A DNA stretch of 64,000 nucleotides, from the NCBI GenBank assembly GCA_026419775.2, contig JAOPGA020001156.1, positions 1 through 64,000 on the forward strand, written 5' to 3'. The notes below the pieces were generated by a model. It did no database searches and had not been told where the DNA came from. It saw only the letters and a list, made by a program, of their open reading frames with translations. Below, in pieces: positions 41,060 to 51,548 of this stretch. This DNA is from Acrasis kona (lineage: Eukaryota; Heterolobosea; Eutetramitea; Acrasida; Acrasidae). The first letter of the stretch is position 1; each line of letters opens with the position of its first letter. The translations under genes were made by a program, and so were the position numbers.

Positions 41060-44000
41060 ATGGGAAGAAAGAGGAAGCAGATTCAACGTGAAGATCAATC
41101 AGATGAAGGGCACTCTGACGACGAGAATGAACAAGATGACGATGGTTCAAAAACAAATAAGGATGACATGGATTATGAGGATTCAGGAAATGACGACGAT
41201 AACAAAGGCAAAAAGAACAGAGGTAAAAACCCCAATAAGAATGAAAAGGAGCATTTGGATAGAATTACACACATGAGAGAAGAACAGCGCAAATTACTTC
41301 GACAACTTAAAGATAAACAAAGCGAGACCGGAGTCGCCGAAGAAGATGCAAACGAAGAAACCAAAACCATGCAAACCAGATTCAAATATTTACTTGAACA
41401 GACTGAAATATTCTCACATTTCATGTCTGGAGGACCGTCAGGCCTACGTCAACCAGAGAAGAAGAAGGCACCTGGCGGCAGAACAAGAAAGATGACAGAG
41501 AAGCAAGAGGATGCCGAAATCTTGAGAGAAACATTAGAGGACGAAGACAAGGAAACTGCTTACAATGGTCACGTATCAAGCAGAATCACGAGCAGCCCAT
41601 CTTTTGTGAAAAACACAAAGCTCCGCGACTATCAATTAGAAGGATTGAATTGGTTAATAAAACAATACGACAACGCTGTTAATGGTATTCTTGCAGACGA
41701 AATGGGTCTCGGTAAAACTGTCCAAACCATTGCATTCTTGGGTTATTTGAAATTCATCCGAAAAGTAAACGGCCCCCACATTGTAATCGTCCCAAAGAGC
41801 GTAATTAGTAACTGGATCAACCAAGTAAGTATCCACACAATACATCTTCCAACTCCTCCAATAGACCGGCACATGGTGCCCCGACTTGACCATTTTCAAA
41901 TTCCACGGAAGCAAGGAAGAAAGAGAAGAAATGAAAAAGGAAGGCCTCAACGAACATTTCGACATTTTAGTGACGAGCTACGAGATCGCAACCAAAGAAA
42001 AGGCAGCACTCGGTAAATTCAACTGGAAGTACATCATCATCGACGAAGCCCATCGCATCAAGAATGAAAACTCAGTTCTCGCCCAATGCGTCAGGACGTT
42101 CAACACCCAATACAGATTACTACTAACGGGAACCCCATTACAAAACAACCTTCACGAATTATGGGCCCTCCTAAACTTTTTATTACCCGAAGTATTCGAC
42201 AGCGCCGAAGATTTCGATTCGTGGTTCAATCTAAAAGAAGGACAAGCCGAGACCGAAATCATCGCACAATTACACAAGGTCATGAAACCGTTCATGTTGA
42301 GAAGATTAAAAACGGACGTCGAGTGCGAAATTCCGCCCAAAAAGGAGATCATGGTGGAATGTGGAATGAGCAAGATGCAAAAGGAATGGTACAGGAGCAT
42401 ACTGACAAAGGACATGAACGCATTGAAGGGCGGAGAAAAAATGAGATTGTTAAACATTGTGATGCAATTGAGAAAAGGATGTAATCATCCTTATTTATTC
42501 GATGGAGCAGAACCAGGTCCACCCTACGAACTCGGCAATCACCTGATTCAAAATGCAGGAAAGATGGCCCTGCTCGATCGATTATTAGCAAAGCTACAAG
42601 CACAAGGGAGCAGGGTATTAATATTTTCGCAAATGACTCGCATGTTGGACATTTTAGAGGATTATTGTTACCTCAAACAATATAGCTACTGTAGGATCGA
42701 CGGCCAGACCAGTGGAGACGCACGTGAAGCTCAAATGGACGAATTCAATCGACCCAACAGCGATAAATTCATCTTTTTGCTATCTACGAGAGCTGGAGGT
42801 CTCGGAATTAACTTGGCGACAGCAGATACGGTCGTGATTTATGACTCTGACTGGAATCCACAAGCAGATCTTCAAGCACAAGATCGCTGTCATCGCATAG
42901 GTCAAAAAAAACCCGTAAATGTGTATCGGTTGATCACCAAGGATTCCATCGAAGAGAAAATCTATCAGAGAGCCGTAAAGAAGCTATACCTTGATGCAGT
43001 GGTGATTCAACAAGGTAGATTGGTGGAACAAGAGGGTAAAATGAGTCAGAGCGAACTATTGAGCATGATTCGATTCGGCGCCGAAGAAATCTTCAACTCT
43101 ACCGATTCGTCCATTAGCGACGAAGATTTGGATGCCATTCTAACGAGAGGAGAAGCCAAAGTGAAGGAGATCGATCAACAATATAAGGAAACTTGTCAAA
43201 ACAATTTATTGAATTTCTCATTACATCAAGATGCGAATCTGTACGAATTCGAAGGATTAGATTACTCTCAAAAACCAACCACCAGCATCATATTGGACCA
43301 AGAAGAAGAGACGTGGACGGAAGAGAGCATCAAGGACTTGTTGGACAACGACAAGAACATTGAGGACATTATCGTTAGCGACGAACGCAAACGTGTTTTG
43401 ATTTATTTCAGAAATAAGAATTCGTGTGTCAAGGCATTAGAAAAATTAAATTGCCAGATCACGTCAAGAGAGCAAAGTATTGTAGGAGGAACGATACCTT
43501 TATACAAATGTTGGAGGAACAGGCTAATAAGGAATTGGATAAACGAAGAGTGGATAGGAGAGGAAATGCAATTCAGGACAAGCAACCATCGTCCAATGAT
43601 TCTCAGTCAACCTTGTCGACAACCAATCAAAATCAACAAGAAAATAAATATAGCGACTTTCAGTTCCTTAACGTCGACAAACTATTGGAGTTGGAGGCAA
43701 ATGAAGCAAACGATGAGGCCAACCAACAACAAATTTCACAACTTTTGAAGGAAGGCTTTCCTGACTGGACCAGAAAGGATTTACTTTGTTTCATCAAGGG
43801 ATGCGAAAAGTACGGAAGGAATGACTTGCAGGCCATCAGCAGCGAGATTGAAACTAAATCATTCCAACAAGTTGAACAGTATTCAAAAACATTTTGGGAA
43901 CGTTACAAGGAGGTTTCTGATTGGGATAAATTAATAAAGAGGATAGAGAAGGGAGAGGCCTACTTGAACAAGATGAGCAACAACAATTACATGCTAAGGT

Positions 44001-44323
44001 ACAAGACACAAAAGTTCAAACGTCCATGGAGCGAATTAAAGTTTAGTTACGGACAGAACAAGGGAAAGCAATACACGGAACAAGAAGATCGTTTCATTGT
44101 GTGCATGACTACTAAACTTGGCTACGGTAATTGGGAGGAGGTCAGGAATGAGATCAAGAATTCTTTTGAATTCCGTTTTGATTGGTTCTTTAAGAGCAGG
44201 ACTGCCATGGAGATTCAGAGGAGATGTGACTCTTTGATTAGATTGATTGAGAAGGAACATGAAAGTGACTTGCCGAACAATGAAAAGAAACAAAAGGACA
44301 AGAGACCAACAAAGAGTACGTAA
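41060..44323 (+). CDS. ISWI-type chromatin remodelling ATPase
   Basis: Exon 1 is 41060-41824, then a 40-nt intron (41825-41864). The Snf2 ATPase shows [49 protein letters not shown] and [11 protein letters not shown]. The acidic region and NEGIL-like block precede it. C-terminal [31 protein letters not shown], then [11 protein letters not shown] and [21 protein letters not shown], diagnostic of ISWI. Between ATPase and SANT the frame changes; a 32-nt intron (43426-43457, GTGTCA..CCAG) restores it and gives 1063 aa, but the donor is poor and an indel cannot be excluded. ISWI spaces nucleosomes in the nucleus. Confidence 0.9.
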
Positions 44324-44346
44324 AAAAGAATAAAATAATTTTTTAA

Positions 44347-45780
44347 TCATCTTGCATCAAGAATGTTGTCTAATTCATCCAACTCCTTGTCGGTTGCCGC
44401 GTCTGGTAGGGTGACGTCGATAAGGTTTGTGTGTTGTTTGATGCAGTTTAAAAGTCTTGAAAAGTTGATTAGTTTGGTGTCGTCGAGGTATAGATTTTGA
44501 ATGTGGTTGTTTGCGTCCAACAAGTCACAAATGGAGTCGATGCACTGTTGACCTTGTATGAGTGGATTCTTGGAGAAATCAATTTCGTTGATTTTGGAAT
44601 TGTTTCGTATGGCCTCACATAAAAGTATTGCTTGTTGGCTGTTGATGTTTTTGCTCTGTAAATTGATTTTGGTGAGTGTTGGGTCATTGCTTTGAACTTT
44701 TTGCAAAATGTTAGTGACCTCGTTGCTCTCTTCTGTGGTTGTGATTGTAACTTGATGTTGACTTTGGACTGTAATTGATGGTTCTTTGGTGTTGTCTGTC
44801 TTTGCTTGGAGGTCCTTCGCTTGTTCCAAATCCTTTATTTGAGTGGTTAATTCTTTGATTTGCTTTTGTAGATCATTGACTTGAACTGAATGCTCCTTTG
44901 CTTCATTCTCTGCTTTGGTCTTGAATTGTCTTAGTCCAACCAGTTCAACTTCGTCTTGCTCATGTTCTTTTTTGGCACTCGATTGTTGGTCAATATTCCT
45001 TTGAAGTTGTTCAATGTCCTGCTTTAGCATTTCTTTTTCCTTCAAGTGTTTCTCTTCAATTCCCTTGTATTTCTCCAATTCAGTGTTTAGGTGTTGAGTT
45101 TGATCAACATGAGTTTGAATCTGTTCTTGTAAGGTTTGGACAAGTTTTGTTTGTTCATCATATTCTTGTTGGAGAGATTCCAACTTTCTGTTTGATTCAT
45201 CCACTGCTTTTGAAACACTGCTCTCATCACTAATCTGACCACGAAGCATGTCATTCTCACCCTGTACTTCCTTGAGTAACTCTGACTCATTAATGTACTT
45301 TGTGTTGAATTTCTCAATGATTTGGGCATCTGACTCGGCTTTTAATTTCAACTTGTTTAGTTCATCGTTTAGCTTCTCATTTCTTTTTTGATGCCGACGA
45401 GTAGATCCCTCCTGTTGTTTTTTTAGTCTGTTAATCTCCTCTTTCAATCCATCCACTACTTCTTTGTGCTCATTTGTCAACTTCTCAGCTTCAACAACAG
45501 ATTGCTCTTTTTCAATGACCAATCTCTCACATTTGATGAGTAGTGTTTTGTAATCAATTCCAAGCTTCTCCAACTCATCACGTAGTTTTCCATCTGATTG
45601 AGAGTTCGACTTATCTGCCGGGGTGTAAATATGATCGTTCTCAGTTTCATCTGCAACTAGTTTGATCAGTTGCCTTTTCTTCCTCCTCTCTTCTCGCTTT
45701 GACTCCCTTGGAGTTGTTGGGCTCTCGGATTTCATACCATCCAAGACATCTTCTGTGTCAAGGTAACTGTTCAGTGCCAT
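44347..45780 (-). CDS. Long coiled-coil protein with C-terminal leucine-rich repeats
   Basis: Start at MALNSYLDTEDVLDGM gives 477 aa; the upstream in-frame extension to 45813 is poor. After a basic KREERRKKRQ stretch, residues about 75-350 form a continuous coiled coil rich in Glu, Lys and Gln. The C-terminal ~120 residues hold about four LRRs of the ribonuclease-inhibitor/tropomodulin sort (TLTKINLQSKNINSQQAILL, KINEIDFSKNPL, HIQNLYLDDTKL). Such layouts suit cytoskeletal scaffolds. Convergent with ISWI; stops are 23 bases apart. Confidence 0.7.
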   Translation of the reverse strand: MALNSYLDTEDVLDGMKSESPTTPRESKREERRKKRQLIKLVADETENDHIYTPADKSNSQSDGKLRDELEKLGIDYKTLLIKCERLVIEKEQSVVEAEKLTNEHKEVVDGLKEEINRLKKQQEGSTRRHQKRNEKLNDELNKLKLKAESDAQIIEKFNTKYINESELLKEVQGENDMLRGQISDESSVSKAVDESNRKLESLQQEYDEQTKLVQTLQEQIQTHVDQTQHLNTELEKYKGIEEKHLKEKEMLKQDIEQLQRNIDQQSSAKKEHEQDEVELVGLRQFKTKAENEAKEHSVQVNDLQKQIKELTTQIKDLEQAKDLQAKTDNTKEPSITVQSQHQVTITTTEESNEVTNILQKVQSNDPTLTKINLQSKNINSQQAILLCEAIRNNSKINEIDFSKNPLIQGQQCIDSICDLLDANNHIQNLYLDDTKLINFSRLLNCIKQHTNLIDVTLPDAATDKELDELDNILDAR

Positions 45781-46218
45781 TGTTTTATTGAATTGACATT
45801 GAAAACCAGTCAAACTTCAAGAGTGGTTGACATAATGATATCTTGAAATGAAACAGATTGATTTTATTAGCACGATACGTAGATAATATCGACAAATGGT
45901 ATGTTTTTATGGCGATTCTTGTAGAATCATACCAGACTTCAGCATGAATCAATAGACAGTCTGAGATTGCAGTAAGACCTCCAAAAGGAACTTGATGTTC
46001 CAAATTTATATAGTTACGTATCCATTATTATAATGTTTAGCACAAATTTTAAGAGAACTATAGGTTCATTAATCAACAGTTTCAAGCAGTTCCAATATTG
46101 ATTCTGTTTCTATTTCTCGATTTTTCGAACAAAGTTTGGGTTTGGGAGAAAACCGACTGTTTTGGGCCTCGTCAACCAACGTATTTGTACAAACAAGTAC
46201 CTACCAGGTGATATAGCC
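45781..46218. other. Divergent intergenic region
   Basis: About 440 bases. A TATATA-like motif (near 46006-46012) may serve the minus-strand gene at distance. No further feature is supported. Confidence 0.4.
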
Positions 46219-47657
46219 ATGACCATGATGGAAAGCACTTCATCCTTGTTCGAGAACCATTCTCGTTACCAACAACAAATATTAGACGGAATCAAAAGTA
46301 CAAAAGACCAGATGCAACTATTGAAGAAACTAGTAGATTCACAAGACGACGACGCTTTAGGGGTTGTGGTAGAGCGCGTGAGTACACACAATTATATAAC
46401 AATATTAAACTTTTATAGCAAGAGCAATTGGACGAATTAAAAGCTGTCAGGCAGAGGCTACAAATTGTTCTTCAACAATTTCATGGACATGTATTCGCCT
46501 TGATAGACCTTAACAATGAGATTAATTTGGTCATTGATGCCTACAATACAAAAAGTATAATTCAAAACAAAATACAATCTAATATTCTAATAGTCTCCAA
46601 CTCTAGAATATTCTCTTTCACAAATAGCAGAAGGCCGTCTCAGGAATCTGTAGATAGTGGCAATACCGTCACCGGTGTTGTAGAAATACCAAAACCTGTC
46701 CCTAAAAAAAATAACGACTTTATGCTTTTTGAAGAGTTTATTAATGATGAGCCTGGTGTGGCATTAAATGGAAGCTCGTCCACAGTTCCCTCTCCTCGTT
46801 CAAAATCACCTAGAAGTAACTCTCCTAAACTCAACCCTAGTCACTTTCAATCTCCACCCAGCCCAACTGATAGCTTTTTTGATGGAGAGAGGTCCATCGT
46901 GTCTCCTCTTCTCAAGGATGACGATGTCACGTCCAGCGCCCCATCTAGCATCTCATCCACTGTCAAAACACTTTCTGCTGCTGCCGTTTCCACATCCTCT
47001 ACATCTTCCAACACTGTGTACTTTAGCGGCATCAAGTCTGTTGACGAGGACCATATAGAGCCGATAGTCGACGATACCAACATTCAAACCGTTCACAACG
47101 AAATCAGCACAACAACAATCATGACCTCTGGTGACGACGACACATTAACTGACGACATTGACACGGCCTTGACTGATGATGTTGAGTTGCACCCATCACT
47201 ACGACAATCGCTTATTGGAGAGTTTGAGTCGCCACGCCAAGACATTCGTCGTGAAACAAGCAGTACTTCAGAGTTGGATAAACTTTTAGATGGAATCATG
47301 GGCTTCGATGAGGACAACATACCCGTCACACCCATTGATGTGGAAGGAGCCATACAAATGTTGACAAGGTCACCTGCTACAAGCATGACGAACATTGCTG
47401 ATGTACCATTAACTTCATCTCTCAGTTTAGACAATATAGTAGAACCACCAGTCAGGCAGCCGACAACAATTAAGAGCCCAGACGCAAACAGCATGTTGGA
47501 CGAATTGATTGGAACGAAACCTAATGGAGAGGTCAAGAGCGGAGTTACAAGTAAAATCTTAAGAATGTTCGAAGACGTCGTTATAGAAAAAAAAGAGTCA
47601 AAAGAGTCACCAAGCTACGTCCAACGGAATCATTCTTCAGGAAACTTTGATTTGTGA
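46219..47657 (+). CDS. GAT-like adaptor protein (TOM1/GGA-related, no VHS)
   Basis: Exons 46219-46377 and 46419-47657 (41-nt intron GTGAGT..ATAG) give about 465 aa. A further 39-nt segment with GTATAA..ATAG at 46556 could be an in-frame retained intron. The N-terminus (QILDGIKSTKDQMQLLKKLVDSQDDD, then QEQLDELKAVRQRLQIVLQ, IDLNNEINLVIDAYN) forms a three-helix bundle like the GAT domain that binds ubiquitin and Arf in TOM1/GGA sorting adaptors. The remaining ~370 residues are Ser/Pro/Thr/Asp-rich and disordered with repeated phosphosite-like SPR motifs. A VHS domain is missing. Endosomal sorting is inferred. Confidence 0.5.
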
Positions 47658-47929
47658 AAGTTTTGATTGTATTTGTAATTGTAAGATATCGGCTTCTTGT
47701 TTGGCTTTAAAACCTGTGACTTCCATCATGAATGTATTGGTTGATGTTATAAAGTTATTTATTTTGATTTGCTTGAAGCCAATTTTCGATCCTTGCAAGA
47801 TTCTCCCCAAAAGGATTATTTACAACACTAAATATAGTGCTGCAAATACAATATTCTGTCTAAATTTATTTGAAGGTTTAATTTGCCTATCTTTAACAAA
47901 ACACTTGAGAAAGTCCGGTCAAATAAACA

Positions 47930-49114
47930 ATGATAGACGTTCAACAAATGGAATGGTATGAGTGGATGACTTACCCTTTCGGTGCACCTGTTGTGTTCTC
48001 CATTATAGTTTTGTTCTCAACACTTTGTGAGATACACCCGGAGTACGTTAACGGCATCAACTCAAACGTAGCCACTTCTTTAGTTCGATGGAACGTGTCA
48101 CTCTCAACACTAAACTATCAACTAATGAACTACATTCTATATCACAGAAGGAAGTTTTCACAAATCATTCACGGCGTAACCTTCTCATTAGATGGTTTGC
48201 TCTGGACGATGCAGTTTCATCATTTTATTAAAGATACGCCCATATGGAGGTACTTTTTTATTTTTTTCGCTGCTAGCGTTCAAATATTAACATACAATGA
48301 CTGGAAAGGTAGGCTCTTCGACTCAATGTTATTTTTCTAACTGTATACAGTGAGAATCTTCTTGATGCATGTTCATTTTGGTTACTTTGTTCTCGGTGGC
48401 ATTTGTTACAGACTAACTGCTGATATTCACTGGATGTTCGCGCTCACCTCCCTACTCCTAGTTGTGAACGCCCTACTTCGTGTATTGAGTCACGCACCAG
48501 AGCCTTTGCCCATTAATTACTTTTCCATGAAGAATCCCCTACCCATCGCCAACTGGTGGAAGATGCAAGAAGTTTACACTCTTTTCCTTCAGAAGCCATT
48601 AACCATGTACTGGGCCGTGTGCATTGCATTCTGTTCAGAATTACAAGCTGGATTACCAGTCCGCCTCGTCAACAGCTCCTGGCTCATGGTTGCCTACAAA
48701 TTTGCAAAATTCTCAACTCCAAGAATGAACATTCCTCTGTTTGAGTCCACCGCCAATTACATTGAAAAACGAGGATTTTGGAACCCCGATCAAGATAAAG
48801 TGACATTGAGGAAGACAGCAGGTGGTGCCGAAGGAGAGGCTGAGGAAACGGATCGGTTTGAACCCTATGTGGAATGGATGCAGAAGCCGCCCACTACGGT
48901 CGACTTTGAGTTGGGTTTGATGGAAGCCTTCAAAGCAAACAATACGGAGGAGTCAAAAGTGATTTCTACATTTTACACGGAGGGAAGTAATGCTCTCAAC
49001 CAGATTGTAGCTTCAAGTATAAAGTTAAAAAGGAACAAGTCGGTTTCTTTATTNAAAAAAAGAAGAGTGAACAGTTTTTCCATCTCTGAGAAAAAATCTC
49101 TTAATGTAAAATAA
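47930..49114 (+). CDS. Multipass membrane protein of unknown function
   Basis: Exons 47930-48308 and 48351-49114 (42-nt intron, GTAGGC..ACAG) give 380 aa with about six to seven hydrophobic helices (PVVFSIIVLFSTLC, YFFIFFAASVQILTY, YFVLGGICYRL, WMFALTSLLLVVNALL, TMYWAVCIAFCSEL). The C-terminal ~130 residues are soluble, with a basic end (LKRNKSVSL). One ambiguous base N at 49054 leaves one codon unread. Family not recognised. Confidence 0.65.
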
Positions 49115-49145
49115 AATTGATTATTATTGTTTGTATTACATGTTT

Positions 49146-49358
49146 TTATTGTTCTCGTTCTTTTTCTCTTTCTGCTTGTTGTTGTCTGATGATGTGATTT
49201 GGTCTTAGAACATTGGTATTGAGTCCAAACACTGTAAACAACACGAGCACTGTGAATGATGTGATGGTGTATTTGTACTTCTTATAAAATGGTTTATTGA
49301 GATGCTCCCTCATTTCTTTTGTTACATAAAACCGTCGTCCTTTGGTTTGAAACATCAT
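49146..49358 (-). CDS. Small single-pass membrane protein
   Basis: A 70-aa protein: basic N-terminus (MMFQTKGRRFYVTKEMREHL), one TM helix (YTITSFTVLVLFTVFGLNTN), and a charged C-terminal helix ending EREKEREQ. This size and layout match small mitochondrial inner-membrane assembly factors, but no motif proves it. Its stop is 31 bases from the convergent membrane-protein gene. Confidence 0.5.
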   Translation of the reverse strand: MMFQTKGRRFYVTKEMREHLNKPFYKKYKYTITSFTVLVLFTVFGLNTNVLRPNHIIRQQQAEREKEREQ

Positions 49359-49528
49359 GTTTGATTTTTTTTGTTTGTGTCAACCGGAATAATTAACCAC
49401 CCGATTCCATTCATAGAGCAATGATGGACTGTGTGATTTGAACCAACACCTCTACTCCCACACCAACAACTTCAGGGACTAATGAACACTAACGCAATAT
49501 TTATAGAAGAATGTTTGGAGAATGCAGT

Positions 49529-50959
49529 TTATTCTTTTGTTGAAGACAGCTGTTCGTAAAAGTCTTGAAACCCTTCATCATAAATAAATGGTTTTTCGTT
49601 CTCTTTGTACGATTTGGCAGGAGTTTTGAACGGCAATTTAAAACCAGGGGGTAGATTTTTAAATAGCACACCAAGTTCATAATTTGAAATTTGCAATTGT
49701 GTTTCATGTTTTTGTAGTCTACCCCAGGCAGACATTGAGAAGTTATGACTCCCTACATACACCCAACCAGTGGACCCGTCTGAAGTACCATCAACTTCAC
49801 TTTTATGCACAATAATCTTGGAGTGTGCGAGATTGCATCCTTGTGATTTCAAATTACTTTGATAATCGCAAAAGGCATGAGTTGGAAATTCTTTACCTGA
49901 ATAGGCACTGGACCTCAAACAAATTACACCATTTACTTTACTATTTTTCGCAGTGTCAACAGTTGGAAATACAATTTTAATCTGATTTTTACGAGTACTA
50001 GAAGAAGGTGAAGGAACATAATCTACATTACAAGATTTTGTAAATTCTGATAACCATCTTGTATATAAAGCACCAACGCTGGACGTTTGAATATATAAAT
50101 CATTGTTTTTTAGTACCTGTGCTTGTTGCGATGTTATGTTGTTTCTAACTAAACTTCTAAGACACATGTGTCCATATTGACTTTTTGCGCTACCTTTGTG
50201 GCACCCAGGTACACTTGGTACCAAATCTACTTTTGCGTCAGAGAAATCATATCTCATGAGCCATTCATGAGGTAGTTCACAAGTTAATCTAGACCAAAAC
50301 TTGCACAAGTCTTTTTGAAAGGCATTACCTTGAAACATTTGGTCGTTCTTCAGTTTAGGAAAATCTTGCACCCATATACATTGTGTGTAGTCCTGCCAAT
50401 CGCTAGGTGTGAGGTTTGCCGAAGAGATTACAACACGGAGAAATCTTGGAAATTCAAGCAACATCAGTTTTGCATGCACAATTGAGTGAGATGGTAGAAG
50501 GTATGGATGACAAACACACATAGATGATTTGCCTATTCTCATCGTTTTTCTTCCCTGTTCCTCTCCATCCTCTCCTGGTCCTTGTTTCCAGTGTTCAATT
50601 AATGTGACTGGAATGTTTTTTGTTAGCATGGGTATCAAAGAGAAAATGAAGTCATAGTTTACACAAAATGAGGACAGTGCAGCACTCTCCAGATTGTCAA
50701 CATCTAATAGTTCTTTAATGGTGACTAAACGTTTACTTTTAGATTTCTTTCTATCTTCAGGTTGTAGCCTGTTATAAAAAATATTTTCTCCATCAAATTT
50801 TAAATTTAACTTTTCATCAGCGGCCAAGCTCTTTCGGATGACATCTAATATCTCCTGATAAAAGTCATCATCATCACTATTGCCGCTATCTATCGATTGC
50901 TTATATTTCTTATAACCACTGGACGAGTCCTCCTCGGACGTCTTTGATCTCTTCATCAA
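49529..50959 (-). CDS. TDP1: Tyrosyl-DNA phosphodiesterase 1
   Basis: A single-exon 476-aa protein with the two HKD-type motifs of TDP1: HAKLMLLEF (H162, K164) followed by VVISSANLTPSDW, and HSKIIVHK (H379, K381) followed by YVGSHNFSMSAWG. The N-terminal 70 residues are Ser/Asp/Lys-rich and dispensable-like, as in the family. TDP1 removes topoisomerase I-derived peptides from DNA 3' ends by a covalent His intermediate, in nuclear (and mitochondrial) repair. Length is near the core of animal and fungal enzymes. Confidence 0.92.
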   Translation of the reverse strand: MMKRSKTSEEDSSSGYKKYKQSIDSGNSDDDDFYQEILDVIRKSLAADEKLNLKFDGENIFYNRLQPEDRKKSKSKRLVTIKELLDVDNLESAALSSFCVNYDFIFSLIPMLTKNIPVTLIEHWKQGPGEDGEEQGRKTMRIGKSSMCVCHPYLLPSHSIVHAKLMLLEFPRFLRVVISSANLTPSDWQDYTQCIWVQDFPKLKNDQMFQGNAFQKDLCKFWSRLTCELPHEWLMRYDFSDAKVDLVPSVPGCHKGSAKSQYGHMCLRSLVRNNITSQQAQVLKNNDLYIQTSSVGALYTRWLSEFTKSCNVDYVPSPSSSTRKNQIKIVFPTVDTAKNSKVNGVICLRSSAYSGKEFPTHAFCDYQSNLKSQGCNLAHSKIIVHKSEVDGTSDGSTGWVYVGSHNFSMSAWGRLQKHETQLQISNYELGVLFKNLPPGFKLPFKTPAKSYKENEKPFIYDEGFQDFYEQLSSTKE

Positions 50960-51030
50960 TCAAAGGAAAAATAAATTACAAAGAGGTTCCTGGAACAATA
51001 AAACAAGAGAAGGTATTCATCGATATTCTT

Positions 51031-51535
51031 TTATTTGATGAGTTGAATTGTCTGAGTTACATCACAAACCGAGTGCCAACTCCACTCACACCCAAAAATC
51101 ATTTCAACTTTCAGTAATGGAACGTTACCGTATGAATGATCCTGTGTCATTTGTCGGCACCTGTATGTTTTAAGGTTACGTATTCCTTTGAGATGAACAA
51201 GTGCTGCATCGGTGACTTGATCGCAATAAACCATGTATAGATTGTGTATTCCCTTAAGATGTACAAATGCCGCATCGGTGATATTTCCGCAGTGACTGAT
51301 GCTAAGAGTGTATTCCTTGGAGGTGAACGAAGGCTGCGTCAGTAACTTTGTCGCAATAAGTCATGTTGAGAGTATGTATACCTTGGAGATGGATGAAAGC
51401 GTCATCAGTAATTCGTTTGCAACCCCCCTCATGTCAAGAGTGTGTATTCCTTGGAGGTGAACGAAGGCTGCACCACCGATTTGATAGCAACCACTGCAGT
51501 GATTACAGATGATAGTTAAAACACGACATTTATTT
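51031..51535 (-). pseudogene. Decayed 24-residue LRR tandem array
   Basis: At least five 72-base units encode VTDAAFVHLKGIHNLYMVYCDQ-type LRRs. Frame is lost twice: one unit reads CTCTTAGC with two bases (AC) missing compared with its neighbours, creating a stop near 51313, and a run of six G near 51420 shifts the frame again. The 3' part (51234-51031) stays open and ends in a non-repeat tail. Such short F-box/AMN1-like LRRs are common in protist multigene families. No start or upstream domain is present. Confidence 0.6.
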
Positions 51536-51548
51536 TATAATAAAATAT

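Noticed and set aside
43374-43411. 38-nt intron GTTAGC..TTTCAG in ISWI
   Set aside because: Splice would lead directly to an in-frame TAA and remove the conserved YFR block.
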